Assembly: GCA_022749755.1 (NCBI GenBank)
Contig: CM040440.1
Coordinates: 4,239,769 to 4,303,768, forward strand
DNA length: 64,000 nt
Reading direction: 5' to 3'
Source: Azadirachta indica
Taxonomy: Eukaryota; Streptophyta; Magnoliopsida; Sapindales; Meliaceae
Numbering within the stretch: position 1 is the stretch's first letter; each line of letters begins with the position of its first letter. Shown in pieces: positions 23,327 through 37,425 of the stretch. The notes beneath the pieces were generated by a model. It had not been told where the DNA came from and made no database searches. It saw only the letters and a list, made by a program, of their open reading frames with translations. Both the position numbers and the translations under genes were made by a program.

Positions 23327-26300
23327 AACACGGTAGTGCACAATAGTGTAAAGAAAGCACAAGAGATTCAAGAAAGAGTAGAAAAATGTAATGGATTCCG
23401 CAAAAGCAAACCATCACCAGTACTTTACCTGTTTTCCAAGGTAAAGAAGACCAAGACCAAGAGGTATAAGTCGAGTGAGAGGCTCCCCCAGTTCTGACTC
23501 ACTGCGGTCCATCAAAGCAAATATAATTGCCTGTGCGACCTCTTCATTGCAGGAACCCACATATATCAAACCCAATGAGATAGCAGTGAAAGCAATCACA
23601 TCAAGGGGGGCTTTTGCATCATTAAGGATGGTGGTTAACTTATGTCGTAGCTGTCAAATTACAGTAGATGAGTTAGCTTTCTGGAAGTAAATATAGCAAA
23701 TATCAAACAACTGCACTGTTACTACATATTGGTCAAATAATTGTAGGTAAGTTAGTAGGCGGAACAAAAAGATATCACGCATCAAACTAGAGTGTTGACA
23801 AAACTCCAAGAAATTTAAATAATTAAGTTTCAATAACAAAGGAACAATGTGTTGGACCACCTTGACAACAGAACCCATCATCGAGTCGAGCACTGTAAAA
23901 GGGGTAGTCCATGTTCAGCATGAGGAACACGGCTGCCACAGCCCATCAAACTAAATTAGAAACGGAAGGAAAGATATCATACCTGATCACACACTTGTTC
24001 ATTCTGAGTACCAGCATATGCAATTCCCAGGCCCATTATAGCACCAATACGGATAGATGAATCTTCTCTGCCGACGTAATCACTTAGCAGTGCCAATGCC
24101 TGAGCAAGAAATTGAGTAAGATAACAATTCACATTTCACCTGTGCACCACAGCAATGAAGATTAAAACAAAAAGGCAAAAAGGAGTCCACTCACAGGTTC
24201 ACAATCATTCCTAATTCCACAATTGACAATCCCAACTCCTAGTAGTGCACCAGCAATTACATGATTGTCACTGCTATGGAAATACTTATCAATTTGAGCA
24301 AGCCCATTATCAACATCCCACAGTAAAATCATACCCTAGAACAAGGAAAGTCAATGAGAATCTTACTTAGAAGTTGAAACATAGCAGATAAACAGGGTAC
24401 TAAAAGGTCTGCATACCAGACTTGCTGCCGCACTCATCTTCCCATGTTCTTTATTCTTAAAAAGCCAGTTCCCTGAAGAACCACCACTTGAAGCATCTGA
24501 TGGAACTGTCATTAGCTTATCCTGTCGCAGAAAATAACAACAAATATCAATAAAACCCATTTCCTCACATTATTTTCCATTAGCAAACTAGATAAATATT
24601 ACCTGTCCAAAACCTGCATTAACAAATGCATTCACAAATGTAGCAGCCAAGTTCTGCCTGGCTGAATCAATACTTGCACCAGCACTAGCTCGGCCATCTA
24701 GCAAGTGGGCCTGGCAACATCCAAGCAAGTGAATCATTAAGTTTTCAAGAAAATCATTAAAAAGTAACACATCAATCTTAATCACAAACAGCGCATGTCA
24801 GATATAACTCAGGTAGCCCACAGGTTCCCTGCATGCACCAGAACCCAGCCATTTATTTAATTATAGCAGAAAACACTAACCCGTTAGCATATGCGGATAA
24901 TCAATAGACACACTAACGACAATCAGTTTTATACCAACCAGTGAGAAATAAACATAGCTAACAACCAAAGCAACTGAAGTGGAAACTTTTATCAAGGAAA
25001 AAACCTTCCCATGCAGTAAATCACTTGAGAAATTTTCTGGTTTACTCTCAGTAGAAACACAAATTAGTTTTGACAAATTTTTGGTCATAACTTCTGGTAC
25101 AAAAGAAATATCATATCATATCCAACTTAAAAAACCTTGTAAATATCTTCAGGAGATTTCGGCTCCATGACCTCTATATCACGAGCAAGGGTAAGATATC
25201 CTTCACTTAATTTCACATTGTTGACGATATCCTGCAGTGCATATCTGTCGTCGTCATCAGGAACCATTTCATCATCAAGCTCCAATGTGATACCCTGAGT
25301 GAAGAAGGTGACAGCGAGAAAATGAGAACTTTACAGTCAACTTCCTAGCCTAAATCATATTATTAACTAACCAACACCCATATATTTAACCAAGGAAAAA
25401 TTAAATTGCCACTACCTCACCCCTTTTTCCCTAACCAAATGAACTTTAGAACTCAGCAATCTATTCCAAACCAAAAGTAAATAGAACTACAAGAACCCAC
25501 CACATTCCAAGGGAAATTGGGGGGCGAGGGGTGGGTGGGGTGGGGTCGGAAGACAATGGCAATGAAGTGCCAGTAGGTATGTGCAAGACTATAAGACTTA
25601 CATGCCGAGCAAGGATGTAACAAAACTGCTTCTTCCGCAACAGATCATCGCATGATGTAAAGATCTGCTTCACATACTGCCAAGGCATATACAAAATCCC
25701 AAAAAAAAATTATAAAGACCACAAATCTAATCCAAATTCATCATGCAGATATGAATGCAGAAATCTCAATTACTAAACAAAAAGATTTCTCAAAGTTCAA
25801 ATAGTTAAAACAAAAAAAGATTATTTCAGAAAAATAAGCTTGTCCAAATTCATAAAATGCAAACCTGCAGGTTATCGAGAAACATTGCAATCTGCAGTGC
25901 ATTCGGAAATTCCTCAAATTTAAGATAGATCATATATGCAATATCAAGAACTAACATGTCATCTGGTCCAGGTAGGTATCTGCAATACATTGGAAAATGA
26001 AACGTCAACATCAGAGATGTTTGTGAGCATGGGAGAAAGAGTGCAAAAAAATAATAATAATATAAACACGAGATCAGGTAACCATTTATCAGGAAGACAT
26101 GATAATTATGAACTCTTATCAAATTTGATTGGATCACAATTTTACACATTCAAATTTGATCGCAATTGAGATCATCACCTAAAGAATATAGAATGTTAAT
26201 AGCAAAGACTTGGAAATAAGAATAAACACTGAATCCTTGAAGAGAAAAGGCATTTCAAATAGCTTTCAGAAATTGATTTTATGTCCTTTATAGGCAGCAA

Positions 26301-29300
26301 TGATATGTTAGGAATTTATACACCCAGAACCTTACTTTGCCGCACTGGTGAGATACAGACAAGTCCTCTTGAAATTTGTAGCATCCACATGCTCAATCAA
26401 CAGATCAAGGTCTTCAACCTGATGTTAATAAAACACCACATGTTCTGAGTTCATCCCATAAATAATTAAATAAAATACTGAAAAAGAGGAATTTATAAAT
26501 ATTATATAGCATTGTACCTCCATCAACAGATCAACAGCTTCAGGTTCAGCATTGTGCTGCAGTGCAATACAAGAAAATTAGAAACAACAAACTAAAACTG
26601 CCAAATAGATGTCACTTACACCTCCATTTGTAGTACAGTTTTCATATTTTGTAACTTGGCTTCCATTGATTCTCCCAAAACAAAAAAAATTGAACTTCTT
26701 CTTCATCAATGGTAGACCAAGGAGACCCAACAAAAAATAGAACTATAACTTACCTTCATGTGAAAGGCAACAATTTCTTGAACAAGTTCCATTAAATCAT
26801 CAATTGGGCCCTCGTCACTCTGATAGCACATGGGGAAAAAGACATATAATTCTAATCAGAATTTAATATAAGTTACCACAAACTAAGTGTTAGTATCATT
26901 AAGAACAAAATTCTTGATCGAATAATCTATTATAGCAGGCATACCTACAATAAGAAATATGTAAAAACAAAAACAAAAGGAGAATTCATCTGTACAACTG
27001 ATTAAACATTAAAAGATATTTACTTGAATTATGAGATGTCAACGTAAAAACAAGATATCATGCTGATTGGATATCATAACACGATTTCAGAAGTTAAAGA
27101 AATTGAAACGAAGTATTCAGATGCTTGAGCTGCATTATTAAAAGACTAAACAATATACCAAAAAAGAATTAAGAGTTATAACCTGTCTCTTTGCATATTC
27201 TTGTGCAATTTCTCCAGCCAAGTTCCTAATCCAAAAAAATAGAACAAATAAAGACATGATTCATATGCATCTTCCAAATGGTGCGTGGTAACTTCCAACA
27301 AAAAATGAATCCACTAAGAAACACTGCTACGAATTGCAAGAAAAACAAAATGAAAGTCAGCAAAATAACTACCCCTTAAAATAATAGACGACAACTGCAG
27401 AATACATGCAACACCAGACCACCATTCAAGAACCGAAAAAAGTAAAACCCTAATATATAAGAGCAATCAAATGGGGGAAAAAAATCTGTACGTGTCACTT
27501 ATGGATCCTCTGATCACATTAAGAATACAGCATGCTGTTGGAAAATACCCAATACATCTTGTATCACAGCATAGTTAGCTACAACAGAAAATAGATGCGT
27601 GCCTCTAAGGGTGATAAAAAAAAGATCTCACAGCAGATAATTCTACGTTTTCTTCTTTTTTCTTTTTCTGAAAAGGTTTATATGGAGGTAAGAAACCCAA
27701 CTCATGAAACACCAACCCTTGCCCTCTATTATTACTCGAACTCAGGATAGCTGTTTTCTTCTTAAGAAACTGTGCTTGCAAAAGATAATCCGACATTACA
27801 GGCATCAGAACTGAATGTATATGAAACCTGAGTATCCACTAAATAATTCCTACCATTCATGCACTATAGAGCTTATGATACCCGAATATCCTGGTTGTGC
27901 TTCAAACTTGAATTCAGCACCAAGTAAAACTACTTACCCTCATCATAGAACTATTCTACTACCTTCCTATAACAAAATCACCATCTGGAGACTCTCGAAA
28001 CACAATTCTCAAGTGGGAATACATTTAACGTAACAGCCTCCTCATGACAATCATCATTCAGAACAATCATATTATAAACATTATTAAAGTTTGATAATAT
28101 ATGACTAATCAAGCACTGATACCAACATGCTACTCAAGAACAACAATCAATGCTGAATCTCAAATCAAATGATAACTCACCTGACATATTCATGACCCCA
28201 TGAACCAATATCACCTTCAGAACCCAACAATCTGTACTTCAAGCTCTCCTGAAAAGGTTGTCAAATGAGACAAATATATTGTACAATCCTGTAGGAAGAG
28301 AGATATCCACAAGCAAAAATTACAGAAAAACATATGCAATCCCATACAAGTAAAAATCCCACTCCAATGATGTGCATGAAGATCGATACAGAATATACCG
28401 GTGCGTTCAGTACTGTTTTGCAAACCCATTTCCATTATCATTTTCAAAAACATACAAAAAGCAAGTTCAGCTGGTGTTCTATAAAAACTGTATTCAAAGA
28501 ACAAATAACATGGGATTCTACTTTTTAATTATAAAGTATAAAACAGCGTTTTGATTTTCTCTTGTGTTTCAACAATAACTCCCATACTCTATAACTCTCT
28601 TTCCAAAAATTATGTAATAATCATCAATTATTTGGTCTTGTGATGTTGTATTTATATAATATTCAATTTAGTTAAAAATATTAAGAATGAGGTGTTAATT
28701 TTTTTTTATTTGGGGTATGTAACAATATAAATTAAGATATTTTTTTAAGTTAAGAAATAAAATAATTACATTTAATGTTTCTTCTTTGAACAATTAAGAT
28801 TACTCAAATTAATTCATGTAATTATAAAATCAATTACTACATACTACTCAGTAAATGAAATTATTAATTCATGTAATTATAAAATCAATTACTACATAAT
28901 ATTCAGCAAATGAAATTATTAAAATTCAATTCCTCAAAATATTTTTGCTAAACGCATTTTATAATGCTCATTTTCATAATAAAGTTTTCAGAAAGTTCCA
29001 TTTTCATTTAAAACTTGTTTTATGAAAACAACAATTGTAAAACAATACCAAACATCCTAAACACCTAGTTGAATACCACCAAACTAGGAGATCATAGTGA
29101 AAATGCAATTTTATGCACACCCCAAACACAATTAACCAATTATAGAAGATAAAATATTATCATAAAATTTTTAATTAACAAGCCATACCCGTTCTCCCTC
29201 AGCTGACATGGTCAGAGCCAAAACCGAAAGTATATCTGCCAGGTATTTCTGCATTTAAGACAAAATAGGTCACATAGACTATAACACATTTAGTTATAAA

Positions 29301-30431
29301 CAAAAACATTCAGTTCATCTGGACAGATTGTACCTTCAGATTTGAATCTGCCATTGTTTCATAATATGCTTTTAAAGTTCCATAATGAGGTCGAAGAAAC
29401 TTTAACGGCTTTGGAACCGAAGTCATGGAGCTTGTCGAGGTCCGAATTTCCTGCCTGTAAGAAAGTGTTTATGCAATGTCAAGACACATTATAATATTGA
29501 CATTGATTCACAAAAATCGCCAACTCAAAATTCAACCAGAAGCCAACCACAGTGATGCCATTTATAAGAACAATAAGTAGCAACAGCTAATCTTTGAAAC
29601 GCAATCATTTAAAATGCAAAGAAGATGAAGAGATCTTGTGATCTGATAAACTGAAGTTAAAACCTAGATAAGTGGTAGTAAAGGGTCAAGAGAGTAAAGG
29701 AAGAAAAGAAGAACATCAAACTTCAAGTGAGGTTCCCGACTTGACAACCTTTATAGTAAGCTTGGGAGTTTATGCCAGCTTACTAGGCCAATAACATTTA
29801 TGAACTCAGGAATTACCTCATACTCTCAAGAGCAACCTTCTGCAATCCTGGATCAGGATCCTGAACCCTTTCCACATACAACTCTAATTGCTGCTTCAGT
29901 GCTAAATCCTCTTCCGACTGCACAGACAATTAATCCATATCATTACCAAAACATGTCTCCTCCAATACATCGAAGTGAGTTTTGTACTATCACAACATTA
30001 AAACGGCATAAGAAATATGCATTTCTCATCATCCATTCACGTAGTATGGAATTAATTTTTCATTTCATTTCTTTTGATATAACCAACACAATAAAACACG
30101 CTATTCATAATTAAATTTTTAAACAATCCTTAATCCTAATATACAATTCGTTGACTAAATTAAAAGAAGATGATAAGCAAACCAAAACATCAATATAGAT
30201 AAATTGTTTTGCTTTCCGTCTTCTCAGCAAATAAACATAGAATAAAGATAACACAACGAACTTTCTTCTACTTCTCAGTAACGAAACAAAGAGTAAAACA
30301 CGAAAAAAAAAAAACCTCACCAGATCCTCATCCTTCTTATCGTCCTTCTTTTTGGGATCCTTGGCCGGAAGCTTGGCCGTAGTCTCGTCTCTGGTTCCGC
30401 TGCCACTGGCGCTGTTTGGATCCGGAGCCAT
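21191..30431 (-). CDS. RPN1: 26S proteasome regulatory particle base subunit RPN1 (PSMD2)
   Basis: RPN1 is a scaffold in the 19S base. It binds the ATPase ring, ubiquitin receptors and shuttle factors in cytosol and nucleus. About twenty exons are spread over 9 kb. The ATG at 30431 opens [12 protein letters not shown] and a lysine/aspartate-rich lead ([14 protein letters not shown]); exon 1 is 30321-30431. Exons then follow at 29817-29917, 29334-29454, 29189-29248 and 28181-28248 (ending GHEYVR), with clean frames. Further recognisable segments are [17 protein letters not shown] (about 25960), [12 protein letters not shown] (about 25630), [20 protein letters not shown] (about 24690), proteasome/cyclosome repeats with [11 protein letters not shown] (about 24450), [20 protein letters not shown] (about 23530), [18 protein letters not shown] (about 22800) and [20 protein letters not shown] (about 21430). 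The last exon is 21191-21266 and ends ENPDYREDH. No lesion was noticed in the exons read. The family is about 890 residues long. Introns are AT-rich, and one holds a 30-base A-run near 23291. Confidence 0.93.
28809..28918. repeat. 55-base tandem duplication in an RPN1 intron
   Basis: Two adjacent copies begin TTAATTCATGTAATTATAAA (28809 and 28864) and share ATCAATTACTACATA and AAATGAAATTA with a few differences. Confidence 0.75.
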
Positions 30432-30900
30432 GCTTAGTAGAGAACAAACTAAACCAAAATGTGGAAAAATTCGAAACTGAAAAACCCTAGATTGGTGTAA
30501 TCGTAGTGTTTGGATGCAGGAATAGGGCCGTCGAATCGGAATTGGACAGAAGTAGAGATTGTTTCACGGTCGATGAAAATAAAGGTTTATTTATTACGAG
30601 TGAGGCCGATTTCAATTTCCTCTAGCACAAGCAAGGTGCTAGCTGGTTCTCTCTCCGTTCTCTCAGTTTGAGAGCTGCTTAGGAAAAGTGTTCAGTATCT
30701 GGGGGTTATTTTCCAGGCTTAAGAATGTTAACTCCTTCATCAAGAAAACCCAAAATCTTATGCGGGTCCGCGGCCCAGGTGGAGAAAATTGGATTAACCC
30801 AAATTTCTCTGTATTATTTTATATGGGCCCAAGGCCCAGGTCAAGAAAATTGAATTGAACCGAATTTAATTACTCTAGTGTTTTTTTAAAATAATTACTC
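30432..30900 (-). promoter_or_regulatory. RPN1 promoter region with GGCCCA/TGGGC motifs
   Basis: On the minus strand upstream of the RPN1 ATG there are TGGGCC words (complements at 30771-30776, 30824-30830 and 30833-30838). TGGGC is the element reported for the Arabidopsis proteasome stress regulon, and TGGGCC/T (site II) is common in housekeeping plant promoters. A 35-base imperfect direct repeat (30771-30805 and 30833-30867, both starting GGCCCAGGT) duplicates the motif. Confidence 0.5.
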
Positions 30901-31811
30901 GGTATTATTTATTCTGCCTTTATTAGTACTTTATAGAATTTTGGTCCTTAAGAAAATCGAAATCCAATCAAAAATATTCAGTTCGAAAGGATGAAAAATA
31001 AAATCAAGATGGATTTATTGGATTTAGCTGAATTAATTGAAATGGTGAAATTTTTTTAAAATTAGTTTCAGGAAAAAAAAAGATTGAAAATTTAATAAAA
31101 CTAGCTAAATTTTTATGTGGATATATCATATATAATGTGATTCAGTTTCAATTTAAAAAAAAAATTAGAGATGATTATTTAAATACCGAAAGTTATTATA
31201 AAAGGGTGGCTTAATTGAATTTTAAGTAAATGGGAAAAAAATAATAATGATACATTAATTATTAAATGCTGATGTCCCTCATTTTATGTCTTCGTGTGAG
31301 TATACACAAGGTGTTTGAGGCATAACTTCTACAATATTTTGGATAATTAAGAATTTTTTTTGGGTTTAATTCCCAATTTTATTACATTATTCACTCCATT
31401 AAAGATTAGCATTAGCAGAATTTTTGTACTTGAAAGTCATGTGGACTACTTTGATTCAATTTTAATTGAAGCTAGAATGCTGATTTTTTTTACTTCGACC
31501 GATCTTCCTGCACTTATAATATCACTTTGTAAAGTATCCCTGTTTCAGGATCTCCACGACTATGGCTCCGAAAATTACTGCCAATTTGGTGCATTCAATT
31601 GCTAGGCAACAAATAAGCTATCGGACAAAGTCCAGAAGTGTAATCCTTTTCGATTTGCAGAGCATAAAAGACGTGCAAATACAAACGAAACTATGGAAAA
31701 CAAAAAACATTCACATAATTTAATTCTGTTTCTTGTAACTTCCGAATCTCTTTCCACTTTCATTCTCTTTTTCCTTTTACAATCATCGACTATTGACTAA
31801 TATTCATTCAT
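30901..31811. other. Intergenic between RPN1 and the E6-like gene
   Basis: The stretch is AT-rich. The part close to 31811 is the likely 3' UTR of the E6-like gene. Open frames here have no recognisable product. Confidence 0.4.
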
Positions 31812-32768
31812 TCAAGGCACATATTTCTCCGGGCTCTCTTGGTACTGCTGCTCATCCTCAAATTCTTCCATGGTGTTGAACTCGTTTGCGTTCTGGGTAT
31901 TTCCATAGTAACCTTCATTTGTAGGAGTTCCCCTCTCTGATTCAAAGCCATTTGGGAAATAATTATTCTCATTCTTAACATCATAGTAATAGTTACCATT
32001 CTCCAAAAATCTTGTGTCACTCATCCCTTTCTTCTCAGTCTCATAGCTATTTGTATTGTAGTTGCTGGTGTAGCCATTGTTGTTGTTGTTGTTGCCAGTG
32101 TAGCCTGTGTAGCCTGTATAGACGTTGTTGTAATTGCTGGGATAGACGTTCTTGTAGTTGTTGCCATTGGTATACACATGGTTGCTGTACTTGTTGCCAT
32201 TGGTGTACTCGTTGCTGTAGTAGCTATTTTCGTAGTTCTGCATAAATCTTGTGTCACTCATACCTTGCTTCTCCGTCACATAGCCATTGGTATTGTAGTT
32301 GCTGTTATAGCCATTGTTGTTGTTGTAGACAGTGCTCTTGTAGTTACTGTTCTGATAGCCTGTCTTGTAGTTTTCAGCACTCAATCTTTCATTGAAGAGA
32401 TCATTTTCACTAGTTGTGCTGGGAACAGTCTCCTTTGTAGGAGGGAATTGGCCAGAACCATGACCATAAATACCATAGCCATTCTCAATCTCAGCATAAA
32501 ACGACGCCGGTGCCTCTATTGGTGCCACTGCAGGTGCAGGTGCAGTTGTTGGCTCTGCTGCTATCGTTGGCACTGCCTCAGCAGGCGTTGGTGCTAGTTC
32601 TGGAGCAGATGTAGGTGCCTGAGAAATTTGGGACTCAGGAATGACCTTTTTATTAGTAGTAATGTGGGTGAACTTGTTAAAGAACTTGCTCTCTCTAGCT
32701 TGAATTTGGAGAGAAGAGATGATCACAACGAGGAAGAAAAAAGAGAGGGTTTTTACCAAGAAAGCCAT
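31812..32768 (-). CDS. E6-like secreted protein, Asn/Tyr-rich
   Basis: An intron-less gene of 318 codons. The first ATG in frame is at 32768 (MAFLVKTLSFFF); upstream in-frame codons lack ATG. A signal peptide ends near QARES. An Ala/Pro-rich stretch (about residues 50-90, APTSAPELAPTPAEAVPT-like) follows, then a long Asn/Tyr/Gly-rich region (NNNGYNSNYN-type repeats). Two copies of a conserved motif, TEKQGMSDTRF and TEKKGMSDTRF, are embedded in it. The C-terminus is acidic (EEFEDEQQYQ). This matches protein E6, abundant in cotton fibre, and its relatives in other eudicots; the function is unproven, probably in the cell wall. A TATATAA on the minus strand at 32840-32846 suggests transcription starts near 32812. 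Confidence 0.85.
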   Translation of the reverse strand: MAFLVKTLSFFFLVVIISSLQIQARESKFFNKFTHITTNKKVIPESQISQAPTSAPELAPTPAEAVPTIAAEPTTAPAPAVAPIEAPASFYAEIENGYGIYGHGSGQFPPTKETVPSTTSENDLFNERLSAENYKTGYQNSNYKSTVYNNNNGYNSNYNTNGYVTEKQGMSDTRFMQNYENSYYSNEYTNGNKYSNHVYTNGNNYKNVYPSNYNNVYTGYTGYTGNNNNNNGYTSNYNTNSYETEKKGMSDTRFLENGNYYYDVKNENNYFPNGFESERGTPTNEGYYGNTQNANEFNTMEEFEDEQQYQESPEKYVP

Positions 32769-32835
32769 GAGGAAAATCAATCAAACAAGAAGAGGATGGT
32801 GTGTATTGGTGCTGAAAAGCCATTGTCCTCGGGTT

Positions 32836-32850
32836 GTTGTTATATAGAGA
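32836..32850 (-). promoter_or_regulatory. TATA box of the E6-like gene
   Basis: CTATATAAC on the minus strand lies about 75 bases before the ATG. The spacing allows a leader of about 45 bases. Confidence 0.6.
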
Positions 32851-34979
32851 TCATCTCTTGCATTCTTTCTGTCTTTTAAGGGCGGGCAATTATGCCGAGG
32901 ATTAAGGAAAGCAAGGGTGTGGGGTAGAAATAATGACTTTGTTTCATGCTGCATGTGCTTTCCATTACCATGTCTAACAAGTAAGGCGCCTAATAAATAA
33001 TATTCCTCTAGTCCAAAAACAAGCTTAGAACTTTCGGGTCAAAAAGGGGTTATCATTTTCTTTAATTTATAAACTACCAAAACAGGGTCAGAGACATCTC
33101 TTTTGCTTTCAAAATGGGCAATGTGCAATTAAAATTGGGACTCCATAGCAGTTGAGTTAGTTAAGCATCTAACAGAGAAAAAGAAAAAGAAAAAAAAAAA
33201 AAAAGTAAACTAAAAAGGAGTGAGAGGCCACACACCATTATTGCCTTGCCCTTTGCTGACTTCACCAAATGGCCTTTAACGCCAGTTAATTAGGCTTTAT
33301 GCAGTATCGAATTCTTTAACTTTCCTCAAAACCCTGGCCCATGAGGCATTTTTCGAATGTTTTCACCAAAAAATCCCAGCTTTGTCTAGCAGTAATCGTG
33401 AAGAAACACAAGCAATCTGCATCATTATCAATGGCTAGAATTTACTGCAAAATAAGTATATAAAAATAAAGAAAAAAGCCTCAATCTTTTTGAAGGCAGA
33501 CATTTAACATGAAATGATATGTCGCTTAACCCTTAACTAATTAATTAACATGGGTGTAGCCTTTATATCATTTATGACAATTTGGACGTGCTTAAGCAAC
33601 TAAGACAGCCCGCATGTTATCGCTTTTTTTTTGTTTTTTTTTGTTTTTTGGGTTCTTGGACCAAGCTTGCACTTCCCTTTCGCTTCTTTAATGCAGCAGA
33701 AAATGAATCATCAAGGCATATCAGTTAATATATACTGACCTACTACCAACCCAATTATATTTATCAGTTGATGATTTCGTTTTAAAGTAAATGCCTGATA
33801 AACGATTACAAAACTAGAATTGTAAACATATTCATAATTTCATATCATCAAACAAATGTATAGAAGCTTTTTAAAAAGTGAGTAAATGGACATGACATCC
33901 ATCATGATCATGATTCATGGAGCCTGAGCTTCTAATGGTCCCACACTAAAAAGGAAAAGTGTGTTTTATGAGTTTTATATATATGATGGTTAATAAAAGG
34001 GGCGTGCTTGATTCTGCAATTGTTGATTCCTTTTTAAGTAATGTTGTAAGGAATTTGGTGTCGGTTTTCTGTCTGCGTGACGAGCGGAACAAGCATTATG
34101 TGTTTGTGTTGGTGAATCAATTGACTTTAAGATTGGAAGTCATTTTCAGAGAAACACTGTAAAATTAGCGTTGAAAATCGCAGGGAGGAAGAACGTAGGA
34201 CAGAAATGGATCATGATTGTCGGCCCGGGTTGTCCACAAACTTCCAAGATTGTAGGGCTTGCCGCATTAAACTATTACACTGTGATTTTTGTCTTTTTGA
34301 GCTGGGCCCAGACTGGGATGAAAGTCTTAAGACGTTTTACATGTAAGTATCACACCATTTTGCAGACCCAAAATTTTTATTACGGGTGCGAGCGTAAGCG
34401 CCATCGACGTTTTAGAGACATGAAAACGGGCCCCAAGGCAACATTTGGGCCTAAGAAGCCCAATTAATATATCAAGGTTTAGCCCGTAGTACCTGATAAT
34501 CGTACACCGATATGGGTCAAGAGTCTCTTAAGAGATGTTAGAGCAAGCCCATTACGGAGTTTCCTTTCACTATAGTTTTGCTAAAAAATATGTTATAATA
34601 AAGGGGTTTGTTCTGTATAAAGAAAATTTGCTTTCAGAAAATTAGGAAAGGCAGGATATAATTGTTTGTGTTAATGTATGATTTATGATGAAAATTAAAC
34701 TTTTTAACATTAAAAGAAGAAAAAAAAAACTTAATTGCCTTTACTACGTTGAAATACATCGATTTAGTTTTTAAATGTTTTTAACACCAAAAAACTTGGT
34801 TTACAAACCAAATCCACCAAGAAATTCATATAGAAAATTAGCATAGCATGCATGATTTTCCCGAGAATGAAACAGATTTAAAGTGGATGAATTTTGGATA
34901 TTGATACAAATAGACTAGATTTTTGCAACAAGAATAGTGATATATTATATAGTTAGAGTGTCAACGTCAAAGGTCATAT
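32851..34979. other. Intergenic region without a supported gene
   Basis: The first part is the E6-like promoter. The stretch at 33960-34500 is less AT-rich and contains TGGGCC/GCCCA words (about 34304, 34430, 34447 and 34459), as plant promoters often do. Its open frames are short and resemble nothing known. Confidence 0.4.
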
Positions 34980-35330
34980 CGATCACGTTGGTGGAACACG
35001 GATGGGTCGGCCACGTCATGTTCGATGACCTCAAACGCTGGATTTTACGGTGTTTCCATGCACAAATGAGCCAGCCTTTCACTTCACGTACGGTATTCTT
35101 GTGGCTGCAAATTTTCGAAAATCCTTGGCTTCCAAAAATCCTCGTGATTCGTGTTCTAACGTATATGATATTATTGACTTTACGTGGACGTGGGCCTGCT
35201 GCTACCCAATTAGACGTCTAACTGGTTGAACCCAAACGTGTCGCTGCACTGTGGTCCATACGTGGCCGCATCAGATTCGTCGCAGACTCTCTCCGTCCCC
35301 CACGGGACCTTCACGTCCATTTGTATTTTT
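34980..35330. promoter_or_regulatory. Cluster of ACGT-core (G-box/ABRE-like) motifs without an attached gene
   Basis: Within 350 bases there are at least eight ACGT cores: CACGTTGG, CCACGTCA, TCACGTACGG, TACGTGGACGTGG, GACGTC, ACGTGTC, TACGTGGCC and CACGTCC. The stretch is also more GC-rich than its surroundings. No credible coding frame follows on either strand within 1 kb. Confidence 0.35.
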
Positions 35331-36483
35331 CCAGTATTTTTCTCTACAATTTTCAATCTTAGAATTCCTCCACCCGCTTTTCTCGTGCGTCGACCCCCAT
35401 CCCTTGAGCTTCGCATTCCCACATAATTTTGCATTAAACATTAGTAAGAGAAAATTATGTTTTGTGTGTTCAATGTTCTCAAGAGGTACTGTTACAGGTT
35501 TTTGTATCATATAGAATTTGCCAAGTAAAGATCTATAATAATAATATGATGTAAATCAAAAGTTACATTTTTAAGTCATTTTATTAATTTGTTCCTTTTA
35601 ATAAGCTCTTGAAATTCAGGTTAAAAAATCCAAAATGATTGTGAAGAATTTAGATATCTATATCCAACTATTAATGCTGCCAACACAATTAAAACCTAGG
35701 GATGGTAGGAGTAGGAGTAGGAGTAGGAGTAGGAGTAGGAACGTAAACTGATTAGATTGCACCATCATCAATCATCATCATTATCATCACGAGCGCGGCT
35801 CGAATTGATAGCGTGTTTAATTATTGATACATTTAAAACGTGAATAAACAGTAAATGTAGAAGCTTTTGATTCATGATTCAGTAACATATACATTTTTGC
35901 TTAAACCAGAAGACTATCTCGTGCGTCTTAGCGTATTGCCTGATCTGAAATAACATGCGACACATGGCTATAGAACAAATTAAATCATGTCTTGCTGTAA
36001 ATGGAACACTGTGTATTGTCTTTGAAACAAAACGAAGGATCGACAGGCGGTGCTCTCCTCGAGCGTTAGAGAGAGTGGCCACTGGTTTATTTATATACAG
36101 CTATTTTATAATCTATAATGAACTGTACTGTTCCTCAAATTTCTCTTCGGCGAAGAACTCGCCTAACAATTAAAATGGAAATATATATACACAATATTAT
36201 ATATAAGAGTAAAAAATCGATTTATGCCATACGTATAATTTGCTTATCAAAACTTTTAGGGGTTATGTTTTTGTTTTCTGATGAGTTTTGAATTTTGGCT
36301 GTACTCTTGTTTTCTGAGTTTTGAATTTTCATGACATGCCATTTCACATAAAATAATAGATTATTTCTTGTCTACCATATTCTGTATTACGTATTTATAC
36401 AAGAAAACGACCGTTCATATCACGCCCCTTTTCATTTCGACGAAATTTAAGAAGTTTATGTTTGTTTATCAATTAATGCAATA

Positions 36484-36516
<33 letters not shown>

Positions 36517-37101
36517 ACACGAATTCTCATTAGTTTAATCGCTTGTCTTTTAATCAAGAATTTATGCTATTATATTACCATCATATTTCACTTATATGTC
36601 GTCTCCATGAATATTCTCTAACTAATTAACAAATACGAAATCGGTCTCATTAGTTAATAGCAACTATTGATAAGAAGGAAAAAAAAAATAATAGAGAAGC
36701 CTTCCTTTTACACAAAGCCGGAAAAGTTAACAAAAAAGAGCACCCTATATATAAATTAAAGGAAGGAAGTGCATGGAGGGAGGTCCTCAAGTTAATTATT
36801 TTATCTCATGTAATTCATAAGGCTGTTACAAAAATTATTCGCGTTATTATGGCACATATATCGGGTAAGCTTGCTAGAAAACGAGATCAACAAGGAAGCA
36901 TGCAGATGCAGTAGGAGTAATTAGTACTGAATAGCTACACATTATGGAAGAAAATAAGAAGGAAATTAGAAATTGCGCGCAAGCAGATCAGATGTTTAAT
37001 GTACATCATCAACTGCAGGAAATGTCGTCGAATTTTGGGTCTTGAAAAAGCATTGAACAACCATCTTCTTCTTCCGAGGATATTGTTCCAAAGGCTATAG
37101 C
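35331..37101. other. Intergenic, 3' side of GLK
   Basis: A (GTAGGA)6 repeat lies at 35705-35740 and a TA run near 36485-36515. The stretch nearest 37101 is the presumed GLK 3' UTR. No gene is seen. Confidence 0.5.
35705..35740. repeat. (GTAGGA)6 hexanucleotide repeat
   Basis: Six perfect units in tandem in non-coding sequence. Confidence 0.9.
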
Positions 37102-37380
37102 TCAAGCACAAGTGGGTGGTACTTTTGGGACTCCTTGTCGCTGCAATTCCACCATCACACTATCGAGAGATGGAGGTTTCAGACCAAGAGGAAGAGGCAA
37201 CCATGGCTTTGATAAAACATCTCCAATAGCTGCATCTATGCTCTCTTTCGACTGTTATATATTCAACCGACAGATACCATTTTAATACGATGTTTTCGTT
37301 GGTTATTATATCTATGTGAAAAAGCAGTCAAACAAAATTAACTCGAAAGAAACTTACTAATTCATCTAAGAAAATGCATT

Positions 37381-37425
<45 letters not shown>
